The notes beneath the pieces are model-generated. The model did no database searches and was not told the origin of the DNA. It saw nothing but the letters and a program-made list of their open reading frames with translations. This document shows positions 1-5,329 of a stretch of DNA of 5,329 nt, one piece after another. Every line of letters begins with the position of its first letter. Positions within the stretch are counted from its first letter, which is position 1. The position numbers and the translations under genes were made by a program. Where the stretch lies: contig CANOUM010000128.1 of the NCBI GenBank assembly GCA_947570515.1, forward strand, positions 1 through 5,329, read 5' to 3'. Source of the DNA: an uncultured Clostridia bacterium (GTDB lineage: Bacteria > Bacillota > Clostridia > Lachnospirales > Bianqueaceae).

Positions 1-1298
1 TGGGTCTGGCTATTACGGATGAGCAAATTGAGGATCTAAAAGCCTATGCAGAAGAGATCAATTATGAGGTAGCCGAGGAGCGTGAAAAGCTGGTGCGCCA
101 TGACGTTATGGCACATGTATATGCATATGGCGAACAGGCAACAAAGGCAAAGCCCATCATTCATTTAGGGGCAACCAGCTGCTATGTGGGTGATAATACA
201 GATCTCATAATCCTATATGAGGCGCTGGAGCTTTTAAAGAAAAAGCTGATCAACGTGATGGATAATCTGGCTAAATTCGCCAGAGAATATAAAGATATGC
301 CTACGCTTGGGTTCACGCATTATCAGCCGGCTCAGCTGACAACCGTAGGTAAAAGGGCATGTCTGTGGCTGCAGGAGCTCTGGATGGATTATGAACAGCT
401 GGAAAATATTTTGAAAGTCAAGCGGCTGCGCGGCGCCAAAGGAACCACCGGTACGCAGGCTAGCTTTATGGAGCTGTTTGAAAATGACGGAGAAAAGGTA
501 AAGCAGCTGGATCATATGGTAGCTCAAAAGCTGGGCTATGCAGACACCTATCCGGTAACCGGACAGACCTATCCCAGAAAATTTGATACGATCTGTTTAA
601 ATGTACTGAGCTTAATGGCACAATCCTGTTATAAATTTGCAGGTGATTTGCGTCTTTTGCAGAACCTGAAGGAGATGGAGGAGCCGTTCGAGAAAAATCA
701 GATCGGATCTTCCGCAATGGCATACAAACGCAACCCGATGCGTAGTGAACGAATTTGTGCTCTTTCCAGACTGGTTATGTGCAATGCACTGAACCCGGCC
801 ATGACAGCCTCTACACAATGGTTTGAACGTACGCTGGATGACAGTGCCAATAAACGGGTCGCTGTTTCAGAAAGCTTTTTGGCGATGGATGGTATTTTGC
901 AGATCATGGTCAATGTAACCGGAAATATGGTCGTATATCCTAAGACGATTCGAGCACGCGTTATGAGTGAGCTTCCCTTCATGGCAACGGAAATGATCCT
1001 GATGGAGGAGGTAAAACGCGGCGGCGATAGGCAGGAGCTTCATGAGAGAGTTCGTGTGCATTCTATGGCTGCGGCTGCGCAGGTAAAGCAGGAAGGAAAG
1101 GCCAATGATTTACTGGAAAGAATCATTGCCGATGATTATTTTAAGATGTCAGAAGAAGAGCTAATGAGTGCTGTTAAACCAGAAAATTTTGTTGGCCGTG
1201 CACCGCAGCAGGTAGAAGATTTCTTAAAAGAATGCATTGATCCTATTTTATCAGCCCATCAGACAGAGCTTGGCATGCAGGCTCAATTAAGCGTATGA
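1..1298 (+). CDS. purB: Adenylosuccinate lyase, 5' end missing (window edge)
   Basis: Adenylosuccinate lyase is a soluble homotetramer that releases fumarate from SAICAR in de novo purine synthesis and from adenylosuccinate in AMP synthesis. The reading frame is open from base 3 and gives 431 residues before TGA. The long form of the family has about 475, so I infer that roughly 45 N-terminal residues lie upstream. Visible family motifs are HLGATS at bases 162-179, GFTHYQPAQ around 309-335 (its His is the proposed general acid), TGTQAS near 450, and the fumarase/aspartase-superfamily signature GSSAMAYKRNP at 705-737, whose mobile loop carries the catalytic Ser. The C-terminal ADSL domain is complete. 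GTG at 93 is internal, because homologous sequence (EINYEVAEEREKLV) continues upstream of it. The stop codon overlaps the proC start as ATGA, so the two are probably co-transcribed. The promoter is not in the window. The identification is secure. Confidence 0.97.
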   Translation, partial: GLAITDEQIEDLKAYAEEINYEVAEEREKLVRHDVMAHVYAYGEQATKAKPIIHLGATSCYVGDNTDLIILYEALELLKKKLINVMDNLAKFAREYKDMPTLGFTHYQPAQLTTVGKRACLWLQELWMDYEQLENILKVKRLRGAKGTTGTQASFMELFENDGEKVKQLDHMVAQKLGYADTYPVTGQTYPRKFDTICLNVLSLMAQSCYKFAGDLRLLQNLKEMEEPFEKNQIGSSAMAYKRNPMRSERICALSRLVMCNALNPAMTASTQWFERTLDDSANKRVAVSESFLAMDGILQIMVNVTGNMVVYPKTIRARVMSELPFMATEMILMEEVKRGGDRQELHERVRVHSMAAAAQVKQEGKANDLLERIIADDYFKMSEEELMSAVKPENFVGRAPQQVEDFLKECIDPILSAHQTELGMQAQLSV

Positions 1299-2101
1299 TG
1301 ATGCAGAACATAACGGTTGGCTTTATCGGAGCCGGCAATATGGGAACGGCCCTTATGCATGGCATGGCCGGAAAGAGCTGTATGGAGCAGTCCATTCGGC
1401 TGATTTGTTATGATATTGCGCGAGAGGCATGTGAAAAGGCATATCGGCAATGTCAGGCCGAAAGTAAATCGTCTATTTCGACGCTGGTAAAAGAGGCTGA
1501 TATGATCTGGGTGGCCGTTAAGCCTCAGTTTTTAGAAAATATTCTGGCAGAGCTAAAAGAGAGCTGGAGTGAGCAAAAGGTACTGGCCAGTATTGTAGCC
1601 GGCAAATCTATTTCCTTTTGGGAAGACGTTTTGGGAAGGCAGGCGCAGATCGCCAGAATCATGCCCAATACGCCAGCGTTCGTAGGAGAGGCTATGAATA
1701 CGGTATGCTTTTCGAAAGGCATGAAACATTCAGCACAGGTGATAGCACTGCTGCAGCATACCGGCAGGGTGATGGAGCTTCGCGAAGCTCTTATGGACGC
1801 CGCTATGGGGGTAGCCGGGTGCGGCCCGGCGTTTGTGTATATGTTTATTGAGGCTTTGGCAGATGCCGGAGTAGCCGAAGGGCTTTTTCGGCATCAAGCA
1901 TATGAGCTGGCGGCACAGACCGTACTGGGAGCCGCCAAAATGGTGCTGGAGACCAAGGAACATCCGGGCGCATTAAAGGATGCGGTGTGTTCACCGGGCG
2001 GTACGACCATTCAAGGTGTCATGGCACTGGAGAAAGGGGCTTTTCGAGGTGTTGTGCAGCAGGCAGTTGCTGCCACGATAGAGTGTGTAAGAAAAAAATA
2101 A
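1295..2101 (+). CDS. proC: Pyrroline-5-carboxylate reductase
   Basis: This cytoplasmic enzyme reduces 1-pyrroline-5-carboxylate to L-proline with NAD(P)H, the last step of proline synthesis. The 268 residues match the family's usual length. Motifs in order are the Rossmann dinucleotide loop GFIGAGNMG at residues 9-17, VAVKPQ at 73-78, RIMPNTPA at 121-128, AGCGPAFVYMFIEALADAG at 174-192 (the helical dimerisation domain) and the active-site signature CSPGGTTIQG at 232-241. Three ATG codons stand in tandem at 1295, 1298 and 1301. The first overlaps the purB stop. No good Shine-Dalgarno sequence precedes any of them, so translation is probably coupled to purB. The third ATG would leave the N-terminal length closest to typical ProC. 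The Nudix gene follows after 22 bases. Several strong inverted repeats lie inside the gene and are listed separately. Confidence 0.96.
   Translation: MMMQNITVGFIGAGNMGTALMHGMAGKSCMEQSIRLICYDIAREACEKAYRQCQAESKSSISTLVKEADMIWVAVKPQFLENILAELKESWSEQKVLASIVAGKSISFWEDVLGRQAQIARIMPNTPAFVGEAMNTVCFSKGMKHSAQVIALLQHTGRVMELREALMDAAMGVAGCGPAFVYMFIEALADAGVAEGLFRHQAYELAAQTVLGAAKMVLETKEHPGALKDAVCSPGGTTIQGVMALEKGAFRGVVQQAVAATIECVRKK
1775..1895 (+). repeat. Three successive hairpin-capable inverted repeats inside proC
   Basis: Three inverted repeats lie within 121 bases. The first is a perfect 16-base palindrome, GAGCTTCGCGAAGCTC, at 1775-1790. The second is GCCGGG at 1814-1819 pairing with CCCGGC at 1825-1830 over a five-base loop. 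The third pairs GATGCCG at 1862-1868 with CGGCATC at 1889-1895, and its inner part also pairs: AGCC at 1873-1876 with GGCT at 1881-1884, around a GAAG loop. None is followed by a T tract that would suit a terminator. The bases also encode well-conserved ProC protein sequence, so the repeats may be a by-product of codon choice. Confidence 0.55.
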
Positions 2102-2123
2102 GAGATAGGAGGAGCCCAAAAGT

Positions 2124-2660
2124 ATGCAGTTTAAACGAATTAAAAGTCATACCGCTTTTCAAGGCAAGATCTTGGATGTACGGCAAGATCGTATTGAATT
2201 TGAAAATGGCGTACGGGCTGACCGAGAGCTGGTAGAAAAGCATCATGAGGCAGCCGTAATCGTTGCACTGGATGAAGAAGAAAAACTTATTTTTGTAAAG
2301 CAGTATCGATATGGCGCAGGTAAAGAACTGCTGGAGCTTCCGGCCGGATTAAAAGATCCGGGAGAAAGCGGCGAGGCATGCGCAAAGAGAGAACTGGAGG
2401 AAGAAACAGGGTTTCAAGCACAAAGGCTGACAAAGCTTTTTGACTATTATGCCAGTCCCGGATATTGTACAGAAAAGGTAACCTTCTTTTTAGCTCAGCA
2501 GCTTACACATACTCAGCAGCAGCTGGATGAGGATGAATTTTTAACGATTCATCGATATTCTATAGAAGAGGCTGTGGAAATGATTCGCAGCGGAGTCATT
2601 ACAAATGGAATGACAATTGCAGGAATTTTTGCAGCAAAAGCTCGCTTCAAGATGGACTAA
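2124..2660 (+). CDS. nudF: Nudix hydrolase, ADP-ribose pyrophosphatase type
   Basis: The protein probably hydrolyses ADP-ribose, or a related nucleoside diphosphate sugar, to AMP and a sugar phosphate, using Mg2+ in the cytoplasm. It has 178 residues, about normal for NudF. The Nudix box GX5EX7REUXEEXGU is complete: G75, E81, R89, E90, L91, E93, E94, G96 and F97. A proline 16 residues past the box glycine (P112, in ASPGYC) is a known marker of the ADP-ribose subgroup. An N-terminal beta segment with the usual VKQYRYG at 58-64 precedes the box. AGGAGGAG at 2107-2114 lies 9 bases before the ATG, which makes the start firm. The gene follows proC by 22 bases and is followed by a terminator-like hairpin. 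The family is certain; the substrate is inferred from motifs. In B. subtilis nudF also lies close to spoIIM, which supports the symbol. Confidence 0.9.
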   Translation: MQFKRIKSHTAFQGKILDVRQDRIEFENGVRADRELVEKHHEAAVIVALDEEEKLIFVKQYRYGAGKELLELPAGLKDPGESGEACAKRELEEETGFQAQRLTKLFDYYASPGYCTEKVTFFLAQQLTHTQQQLDEDEFLTIHRYSIEEAVEMIRSGVITNGMTIAGIFAAKARFKMD

Positions 2661-2666
2661 ACTTTC

Positions 2667-2709
2667 AAACCTTCTCATATGATGAAGTATCATAAGAGGA
2701 GGTTTTTTT
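2667..2709 (+). terminator. Terminator-like hairpin between the Nudix gene and spoIIM
   Basis: AAACCTTCTC (2667-2676) pairs over all ten positions, with one G-U, with GAGGAGGTTT (2696-2705). After one A-A mismatch the stem continues with TATGAT (2678-2683) paired to ATCATA (2689-2694), closing on a five-base loop GAAGT. A run of seven T at 2703-2709 covers the base of the stem and continues past it. This has the form of a rho-independent terminator for purB-proC-nudF. The outer part is A-T, so the effective GC-rich stem is 2670-2702. It starts six bases after the nudF stop codon. Its 3' arm contains the Shine-Dalgarno sequence of spoIIM, so it could also control translation. Termination itself is an inference. 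Confidence 0.7.
2696..2702 (+). promoter_or_regulatory. spoIIM ribosome binding site buried in the hairpin
   Basis: GAGGAGG ends eight bases before the spoIIM ATG at 2711, which is good spacing for a strong site. Every base of it is paired in the predicted hairpin with CCTTCTC at 2670-2676. On a transcript reading through from nudF the site would be closed unless the stem is opened, for example by a ribosome finishing nudF only six bases upstream. A transcript starting downstream of about 2677 would leave it free. Confidence 0.7.
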
Positions 2710-2710
2710 A

Positions 2711-3286
2711 ATGCGCCGAATGAATTTTAGAAATCAATTAGAAGAATGGAGCCGCTTTCGTAAAGGGGTTCTTAATTGTTTGTTATGGTGGGGGATCGGA
2801 GGAGGAATAGGGCTTTTGTTTGCGATTGCTCTGAGTCAGGAGATGCAAAGTGCGCTAGGTCAGCACCTGGAAACGGGAGTGGGCTATCTGATGAGTGAAA
2901 ATCCTGCACAGCTTACTTACTTTTTTAAACGGTGTTTAACATATACACAGCTGCTTTTATTGGTCTGGACTTTAGAATATTTTACCTATGGATATATTGG
3001 GGTGAGAATATTGCTGCTGGTCAGAGGGTTTTTATATGGGTTTGGTCAGGTTGCTTGGCTCAGCGCATATCACATCAGAGGTCTTTGGCTGGGACTGATG
3101 GCTTACTGGCCGCATAATTTGCTTTGGATTGTAGTCGTCGCATGGCTGGAATGGATGATGCGTACACGGGCACGAAACGGTCACATGAAGCCTAAACAGC
3201 TGGCAGTGATTACGATTTGTACGATCCCTCTCTTAGCCGTGATAGAAGCCTATGCGACACCGGCTTTGTTCCGATATTTTATGTAA
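2711..3286 (+). CDS. spoIIM: Stage II sporulation protein M (SpoIIM family membrane protein)
   Basis: In B. subtilis SpoIIM sits in the mother-cell membrane and holds the peptidoglycan hydrolases SpoIID and SpoIIP at the septum, allowing the mother cell to engulf the forespore. This 191-residue protein is slightly short for the family. It has a charged N-terminus (residues 1-18) and hydrophobic segments near 20-41, 74-93, 96-119, 123-147 and 163-181; the exact number of spans is uncertain. Family-like features are the LLLVRGFLYGFGQVAW stretch at 101-116, the PHNLLW motif at 134-139 (proline and asparagine as in PQN/PHN of homologues), and the C-terminal EAYATP at 179-184. The ATG at 2711 is chosen from the ribosome binding site eight bases upstream; ATG at 2720 is a less likely alternative. 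yqfC follows after 14 bases. The family spreads beyond spore formers, but the neighbours favour a sporulation role. I see no convincing sigma-E promoter. Confidence 0.87.
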   Translation: MRRMNFRNQLEEWSRFRKGVLNCLLWWGIGGGIGLLFAIALSQEMQSALGQHLETGVGYLMSENPAQLTYFFKRCLTYTQLLLLVWTLEYFTYGYIGVRILLLVRGFLYGFGQVAWLSAYHIRGLWLGLMAYWPHNLLWIVVVAWLEWMMRTRARNGHMKPKQLAVITICTIPLLAVIEAYATPALFRYFM

Positions 3287-3300
3287 GGAAGGTGTAGACG

Positions 3301-3543
3301 ATGCTCCCGAAGGAAATATGGACCCAGGCGCCTCTGGTGGATGTAGAGGGGGATGGGTTTATGCGAGTGGAAAATTATCAAACGATTTTAGAATTTAGCG
3401 AAACAACATTACGTCTGCAGATGAAAGGAATGATTTATGAGATCATCGGCGAGCATCTAGTGATTCGCGGCGTGACGAAACGGGAAATATTTATTGAAGG
3501 ACAGATTAAAGCGCTGCAAATGAAAAGGGAGGAAAAGCTGTGA
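3301..3543 (+). CDS. yqfC: Sporulation protein YqfC (YabP/YqfC family)
   Basis: This small protein of 80 residues belongs to the YabP/YqfC family, whose biochemical function is unknown. In B. subtilis yqfC is in the sigma-E (mother-cell) regulon. The recognisable pattern is a run of short beta strands: a hydrophobic-polar stretch ENYQTILEFSETTLRLQMKG at residues 24-43, then LVIRGVTKREIFIEGQIKAL at about 53-72. The last resembles the family's I-(K/R)-x-(I/V)-x-x-x-E-I-x-(I/L)-x-G-x-I ending. There is no signal peptide or membrane segment. The N-terminal part is shorter than in the roughly 93-residue Bacillus protein. GGAAGG at 3287-3292, directly after the spoIIM stop codon, serves the ATG eight bases later. 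The gene's end overlaps the yqfD start by four bases. The partner yqfD makes the family call firm; I cannot infer a molecular role. Confidence 0.88.
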   Translation: MLPKEIWTQAPLVDVEGDGFMRVENYQTILEFSETTLRLQMKGMIYEIIGEHLVIRGVTKREIFIEGQIKALQMKREEKL

Positions 3544-4712
3544 AAGGAAAAGAATTTATGCGAAGCAGCGTTCGAATCAAAGCACAAGGAACTCAGCTTT
3601 CTCGATTTCTGGCACTTTTGCTTGCCAGAAATATTTTATATCAAAATGCAGAATATCAAGGCGATAGTTTATTTTTAGATTTGCCGGCCAAGCAGTATCG
3701 TCAGGCAGTTTCCTGTGCTAAAAAGGCCGGTGTCCGCATCCGGATTGACACCAGAAAGGGAGCGGCTTTCTTTTTTTTCCGGCATCGCCGGAGAAAATGG
3801 TTGTTGCTGCTCATTCTGCCGCTGCTGATTGCAATCGCAATTATCCCTCGCTTTATTTGGAGCATAGAGATAGAAGGGCTGCAGAAGATCAGCCAGGTAG
3901 AAATGCTGCGAAGGCTGGAAGAAGAGGGCGTGCATGAAGGAATGAGAAAAAGTGAAATGGATAATATAGCGGTAAGAGAAGCTATTTTGTTGAAGTATCC
4001 GGATCTTAGCTGGCTTTCAATCAGTGTGGAGGGGACGGTGCTGAAAGTGGCAGCGGCGGAATCGGTGCCGGCGCCGGCCATGATTGACCGGACGAGTCCC
4101 TGCGACTTGATCGCGGATCAGCGATGTGTGATTTACAGTATTATTACAGAAGGAGGAACGCCTCAGGTTAAGCAGGGGGATGTGGTGCAGGAAGGAGATG
4201 TACTGATTTGCGGCGAGGTTGTGCTGAAGGATGATGACGGAAATGAGACAGTGCAGGAGGCACATGCTGCAGGGATGGTTTTTGGAAAGCGGGATTGGTG
4301 TGCAGAGGAGGAGATGGAGTATGCCTATGAGCAGCAGATTTGGGAAGAGAAAAGCTATCAGGGCATCTTACTGCGTTTTGGAGAACTGGCATGGGAGATA
4401 AAAAATCCATTTCGTCATGCGGAGCAAGAGGTTAAAACGGAAAGTACGGTGCTCAGGCTTCCGGTGGGCAGCGGATTTAGCATAAGCCGGGTGGAGCATG
4501 ATCCGTATACACTGGCGGCAGCAGAATATACAAAGGAGGAATTGGAGATCAAATTAAGAGAGCGATTAGAAAAGAAAAAGGCGGAATTCTTGCAGGATGG
4601 AAAAAGTGTGATCCTACAGGAGAATTTGTATTATGAAGAAACCCCCGGGGGATTAAAAGGGATTTTAGAGCTGACTGTAATGGAACAGATTGGAATACCC
4701 AGACAGCGATAA
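3540..4712 (+). CDS. yqfD: Sporulation protein YqfD (stage IV type), membrane-anchored
   Basis: YqfD is a mother-cell sporulation protein (sigma-E regulon in B. subtilis) of unknown biochemical function. The 390 residues match the family length. Residues 1-80 form the cytoplasmic YqfD-type N-domain. A basic stretch RHRRRK (81-86) precedes one membrane span at about 87-107, putting the rest outside the cytoplasm. Residues 108-175 (IEIEGLQKIS, then WLSISVEGTVLKV) resemble a POTRA-like fold as in FtsQ. A segment with CDLIADQRCVIYSI and VKQGDVVQEGDVLICG (188-225) resembles the barrel-sandwich motif of membrane-fusion proteins. The end is charged and probably helical (331-352). The GTG start is chosen because GGGAGGA at 3527-3533 lies six bases upstream and the overlap with the yqfC stop as GTGA suggests coupling. 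ATG at 3558 is possible. The T8 tract at 3771-3778 is odd. The family call is secure; the fold analogies are inference. Confidence 0.92.
   Translation: MKGKEFMRSSVRIKAQGTQLSRFLALLLARNILYQNAEYQGDSLFLDLPAKQYRQAVSCAKKAGVRIRIDTRKGAAFFFFRHRRRKWLLLLILPLLIAIAIIPRFIWSIEIEGLQKISQVEMLRRLEEEGVHEGMRKSEMDNIAVREAILLKYPDLSWLSISVEGTVLKVAAAESVPAPAMIDRTSPCDLIADQRCVIYSIITEGGTPQVKQGDVVQEGDVLICGEVVLKDDDGNETVQEAHAAGMVFGKRDWCAEEEMEYAYEQQIWEEKSYQGILLRFGELAWEIKNPFRHAEQEVKTESTVLRLPVGSGFSISRVEHDPYTLAAAEYTKEELEIKLRERLEKKKAEFLQDGKSVILQENLYYEETPGGLKGILELTVMEQIGIPRQR
3773..3797 (+). repeat. Hairpin containing part of a T8 tract within yqfD
   Basis: TTTTTTCCGGC (3773-3783) pairs with GCCGGAGAAAA (3787-3797), including one T-G pair, around a three-base loop ATC. 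The first six bases belong to a run of eight T at 3771-3778 that encodes four consecutive Phe residues together with the flanking TTC codons. In neither direction is the stem followed by a T tract, so this is not an intrinsic terminator. It lies just before the membrane span. Confidence 0.5.
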
Positions 4713-4723
4713 AGAGAAAATGC

Positions 4724-4752
4724 TTGACAAAGCCAAAGGAAGAAAGTAACAT
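4724..4752 (+). promoter_or_regulatory. Probable sigma-A promoter for phoH
   Basis: A perfect -35 box TTGACA at 4724-4729 is followed after 17 bases by TAACAT at 4747-4752, which matches four of six positions of TATAAT including the outermost T, A and T. The predicted start of transcription near 4759-4760 gives a leader of about 28 bases before the phoH ATG. It starts 11 bases after the yqfD stop. It would allow phoH to be made in growing cells, independently of the sporulation genes upstream. I see no terminator between yqfD and this promoter, so read-through remains possible. Confidence 0.72.
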
Positions 4753-4787
4753 AAACTTGGGTTATTAGTTATATTAGGAGGCTTTGT
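4727..4787 (+). repeat. Eight-base inverted repeat flanking the phoH promoter and leader
   Basis: ACAAAGCC (4727-4734) is exactly complementary to GGCTTTGT (4780-4787), with 45 bases between. The left arm overlaps the -35 box and the right arm overlaps the end of the AGGAGG ribosome binding site (4776-4781) and abuts the ATG. Transcripts from the predicted promoter would lack the left arm; only read-through RNA from yqfD could form the pairing and mask part of the site. It may be chance. Confidence 0.4.
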
Positions 4788-5329
4788 ATGAGTGAACAGA
4801 TTGTTTCCATACCTGCCGAATATATCGGCGATGTGTTTGGAAATTATGATGAGAATATAAAAGTATTGGAAAAAATGCTGGATATTACGGTCATCAATCG
4901 AGGAGATGATGTAAAGCTTACCGGTACGGAGGCAGCTGTGAAACGGGCGGCGGATGTGATCAAAAATTTGATTCGGATCGCAGCAAAGGGAGAACGGCTG
5001 GATGTGCAACATGTCAATTATCTGGCTTCTTTATCAGAGGAAGAAAAGCAGCAGGATGTAGGGGAGCTTTTATCCGATATTGTTTGTTTTACGAAAGCAG
5101 GTAAACCGATTCGTCCGAAAACCTTTGGTCAAAAACGATATGTCAATTCAATCAGGGGACATATGCTTACCTTTGGAATTGGTCCGGCGGGAACCGGCAA
5201 GACGTATTTAGCGATGGCGATGGCGATTCAGGCTTTTAAAAGCGGAGAAGTGAATCGAATCATTTTAACGAGGCCTGCCATAGAGGCCGGAGAGCGGCTG
5301 GGCTTTTTGCCGGGAGATCTGCAGAGCAA
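4788..5329 (+). CDS. phoH: PhoH-family ATPase, 3' end missing (window edge)
   Basis: PhoH-like proteins are cytoplasmic P-loop ATPases, widely conserved but of unsettled function, with suggested links to RNA metabolism. The window holds 180 complete codons; the full family length is about 320. The N-terminal part, around residues 16-66 (FGNYDENIKVLEKML, then an alternating strand and helix), looks like a small KH-type domain, typical of the longer PhoH proteins. A linker with KPIRPKTFGQKRYV at 106-119 leads to the ATPase domain. Its Walker A is GPAGTGKT at 132-139, followed by the PhoH-specific LTRPAIEAGERLGFLPGDLQ at 160-179. Walker B should lie beyond the edge. AGGAGG at 4776-4781 is six bases before the ATG. 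In B. subtilis yqfC-yqfD-phoH are adjacent and are followed by yqfF and ybeY, so those genes may follow here. The identification is firm. Confidence 0.96.
   Translation, partial: MSEQIVSIPAEYIGDVFGNYDENIKVLEKMLDITVINRGDDVKLTGTEAAVKRAADVIKNLIRIAAKGERLDVQHVNYLASLSEEEKQQDVGELLSDIVCFTKAGKPIRPKTFGQKRYVNSIRGHMLTFGIGPAGTGKTYLAMAMAIQAFKSGEVNRIILTRPAIEAGERLGFLPGDLQS

Noticed and set aside
1618..1851. Open frame of 77 codons on the + strand inside proC
   Set aside because: It lies in another frame of a well-identified proC, has no ribosome binding site and gives a low-complexity, Arg/Gly/Tyr-rich product.
2163..2190. Nine-base direct repeat GGCAAGATC at 2163 and 2182 in the Nudix gene
   Set aside because: It occurs in two different codon frames, has only two copies and lacks any mobile-element context; likely chance.
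2667..2700. Possible sigma-E -10 boxes (CATATGAT at 2676, CATAAGAG at 2691) before spoIIM
   Set aside because: Each keeps the CATA core, but no matching -35 element lies at the required distance, and the bases are better explained by the hairpin.
3701..4081. Minus-strand open frame of 126 codons opposite yqfD
   Set aside because: It is antisense to a confidently assigned gene, has no clear start signal, and its Ser/Pro-rich composition is typical of a reverse-complement shadow.
4642..4651. Perfect palindrome CCCCCGGGGG near the end of yqfD
   Set aside because: It has no loop and no T tract, and it arises from Pro-Gly-Gly codons that fit the YqfD protein.
4747..4775. TTA-rich near-repeats (GTTATTA, GTTATATTA) in the phoH leader
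   Set aside because: They are too short and imperfect to support an operator, and A/T-rich leaders often look like this.
4665..5012. Minus-strand open frame of 115 codons across the yqfD-phoH gap
   Set aside because: It overlaps the start of phoH and the sense-strand promoter, and the product has no recognisable features.

Overview
The window reads as ordinary chromosomal DNA of an endospore-forming member of the Firmicutes (Bacillota), most likely in the Clostridia. The evidence is SpoIIM, YqfC and YqfD homologues in one block, strong AGGAGG-type ribosome binding sites before most genes, and a PurB of the longer type with a TGTQAS segment. The species cannot be named from this sequence. All seven genes lie on the + strand and little DNA is non-coding. 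The longest gap is 75 bases, so no stretch over 300 bases lacks a gene.

Layout: (1) 1-1298, the 3' part of purB (adenylosuccinate lyase), cut by the window edge. (2) 1295-2101, proC (pyrroline-5-carboxylate reductase), overlapping the purB stop by an ATGA. (3) 2124-2660, a Nudix hydrolase of the ADP-ribose pyrophosphatase type. (4) 2667-2709, a hairpin followed by seven T, which looks like an intrinsic terminator and whose 3' arm contains the ribosome binding site of the next gene. (5) 2711-3286, a multi-spanning membrane protein of the SpoIIM family. (6) 3301-3543, yqfC. (7) 3540-4712, yqfD, overlapping yqfC by a GTGA. (8) 4724-4752, a likely sigma-A promoter. (9) 4788-5329, the 5' part of a phoH-family ATPase gene, cut by the window edge.

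The first three genes are housekeeping metabolism: purine synthesis, proline synthesis and nucleotide-sugar clean-up. They are tightly packed and probably co-transcribed. The next three form a sporulation module. SpoIIM acts in engulfment in Bacillus subtilis, and YqfC and YqfD are mother-cell proteins there. phoH appears to open its own vegetative transcription unit, although yqfC-yqfD-phoH is a gene order also known from Bacillus. The hairpin at 2667-2709 is the natural border between the metabolic and sporulation parts.

I found no mobile element, CRISPR array, tRNA, rRNA or riboswitch, and no undescribed multi-gene system. The points most worth checking are the terminator-like hairpin that also hides the spoIIM ribosome binding site, the joining of spoIIM to yqfC-yqfD, a run of three hairpin-capable inverted repeats inside proC, and a T8 tract built into a hairpin in yqfD.
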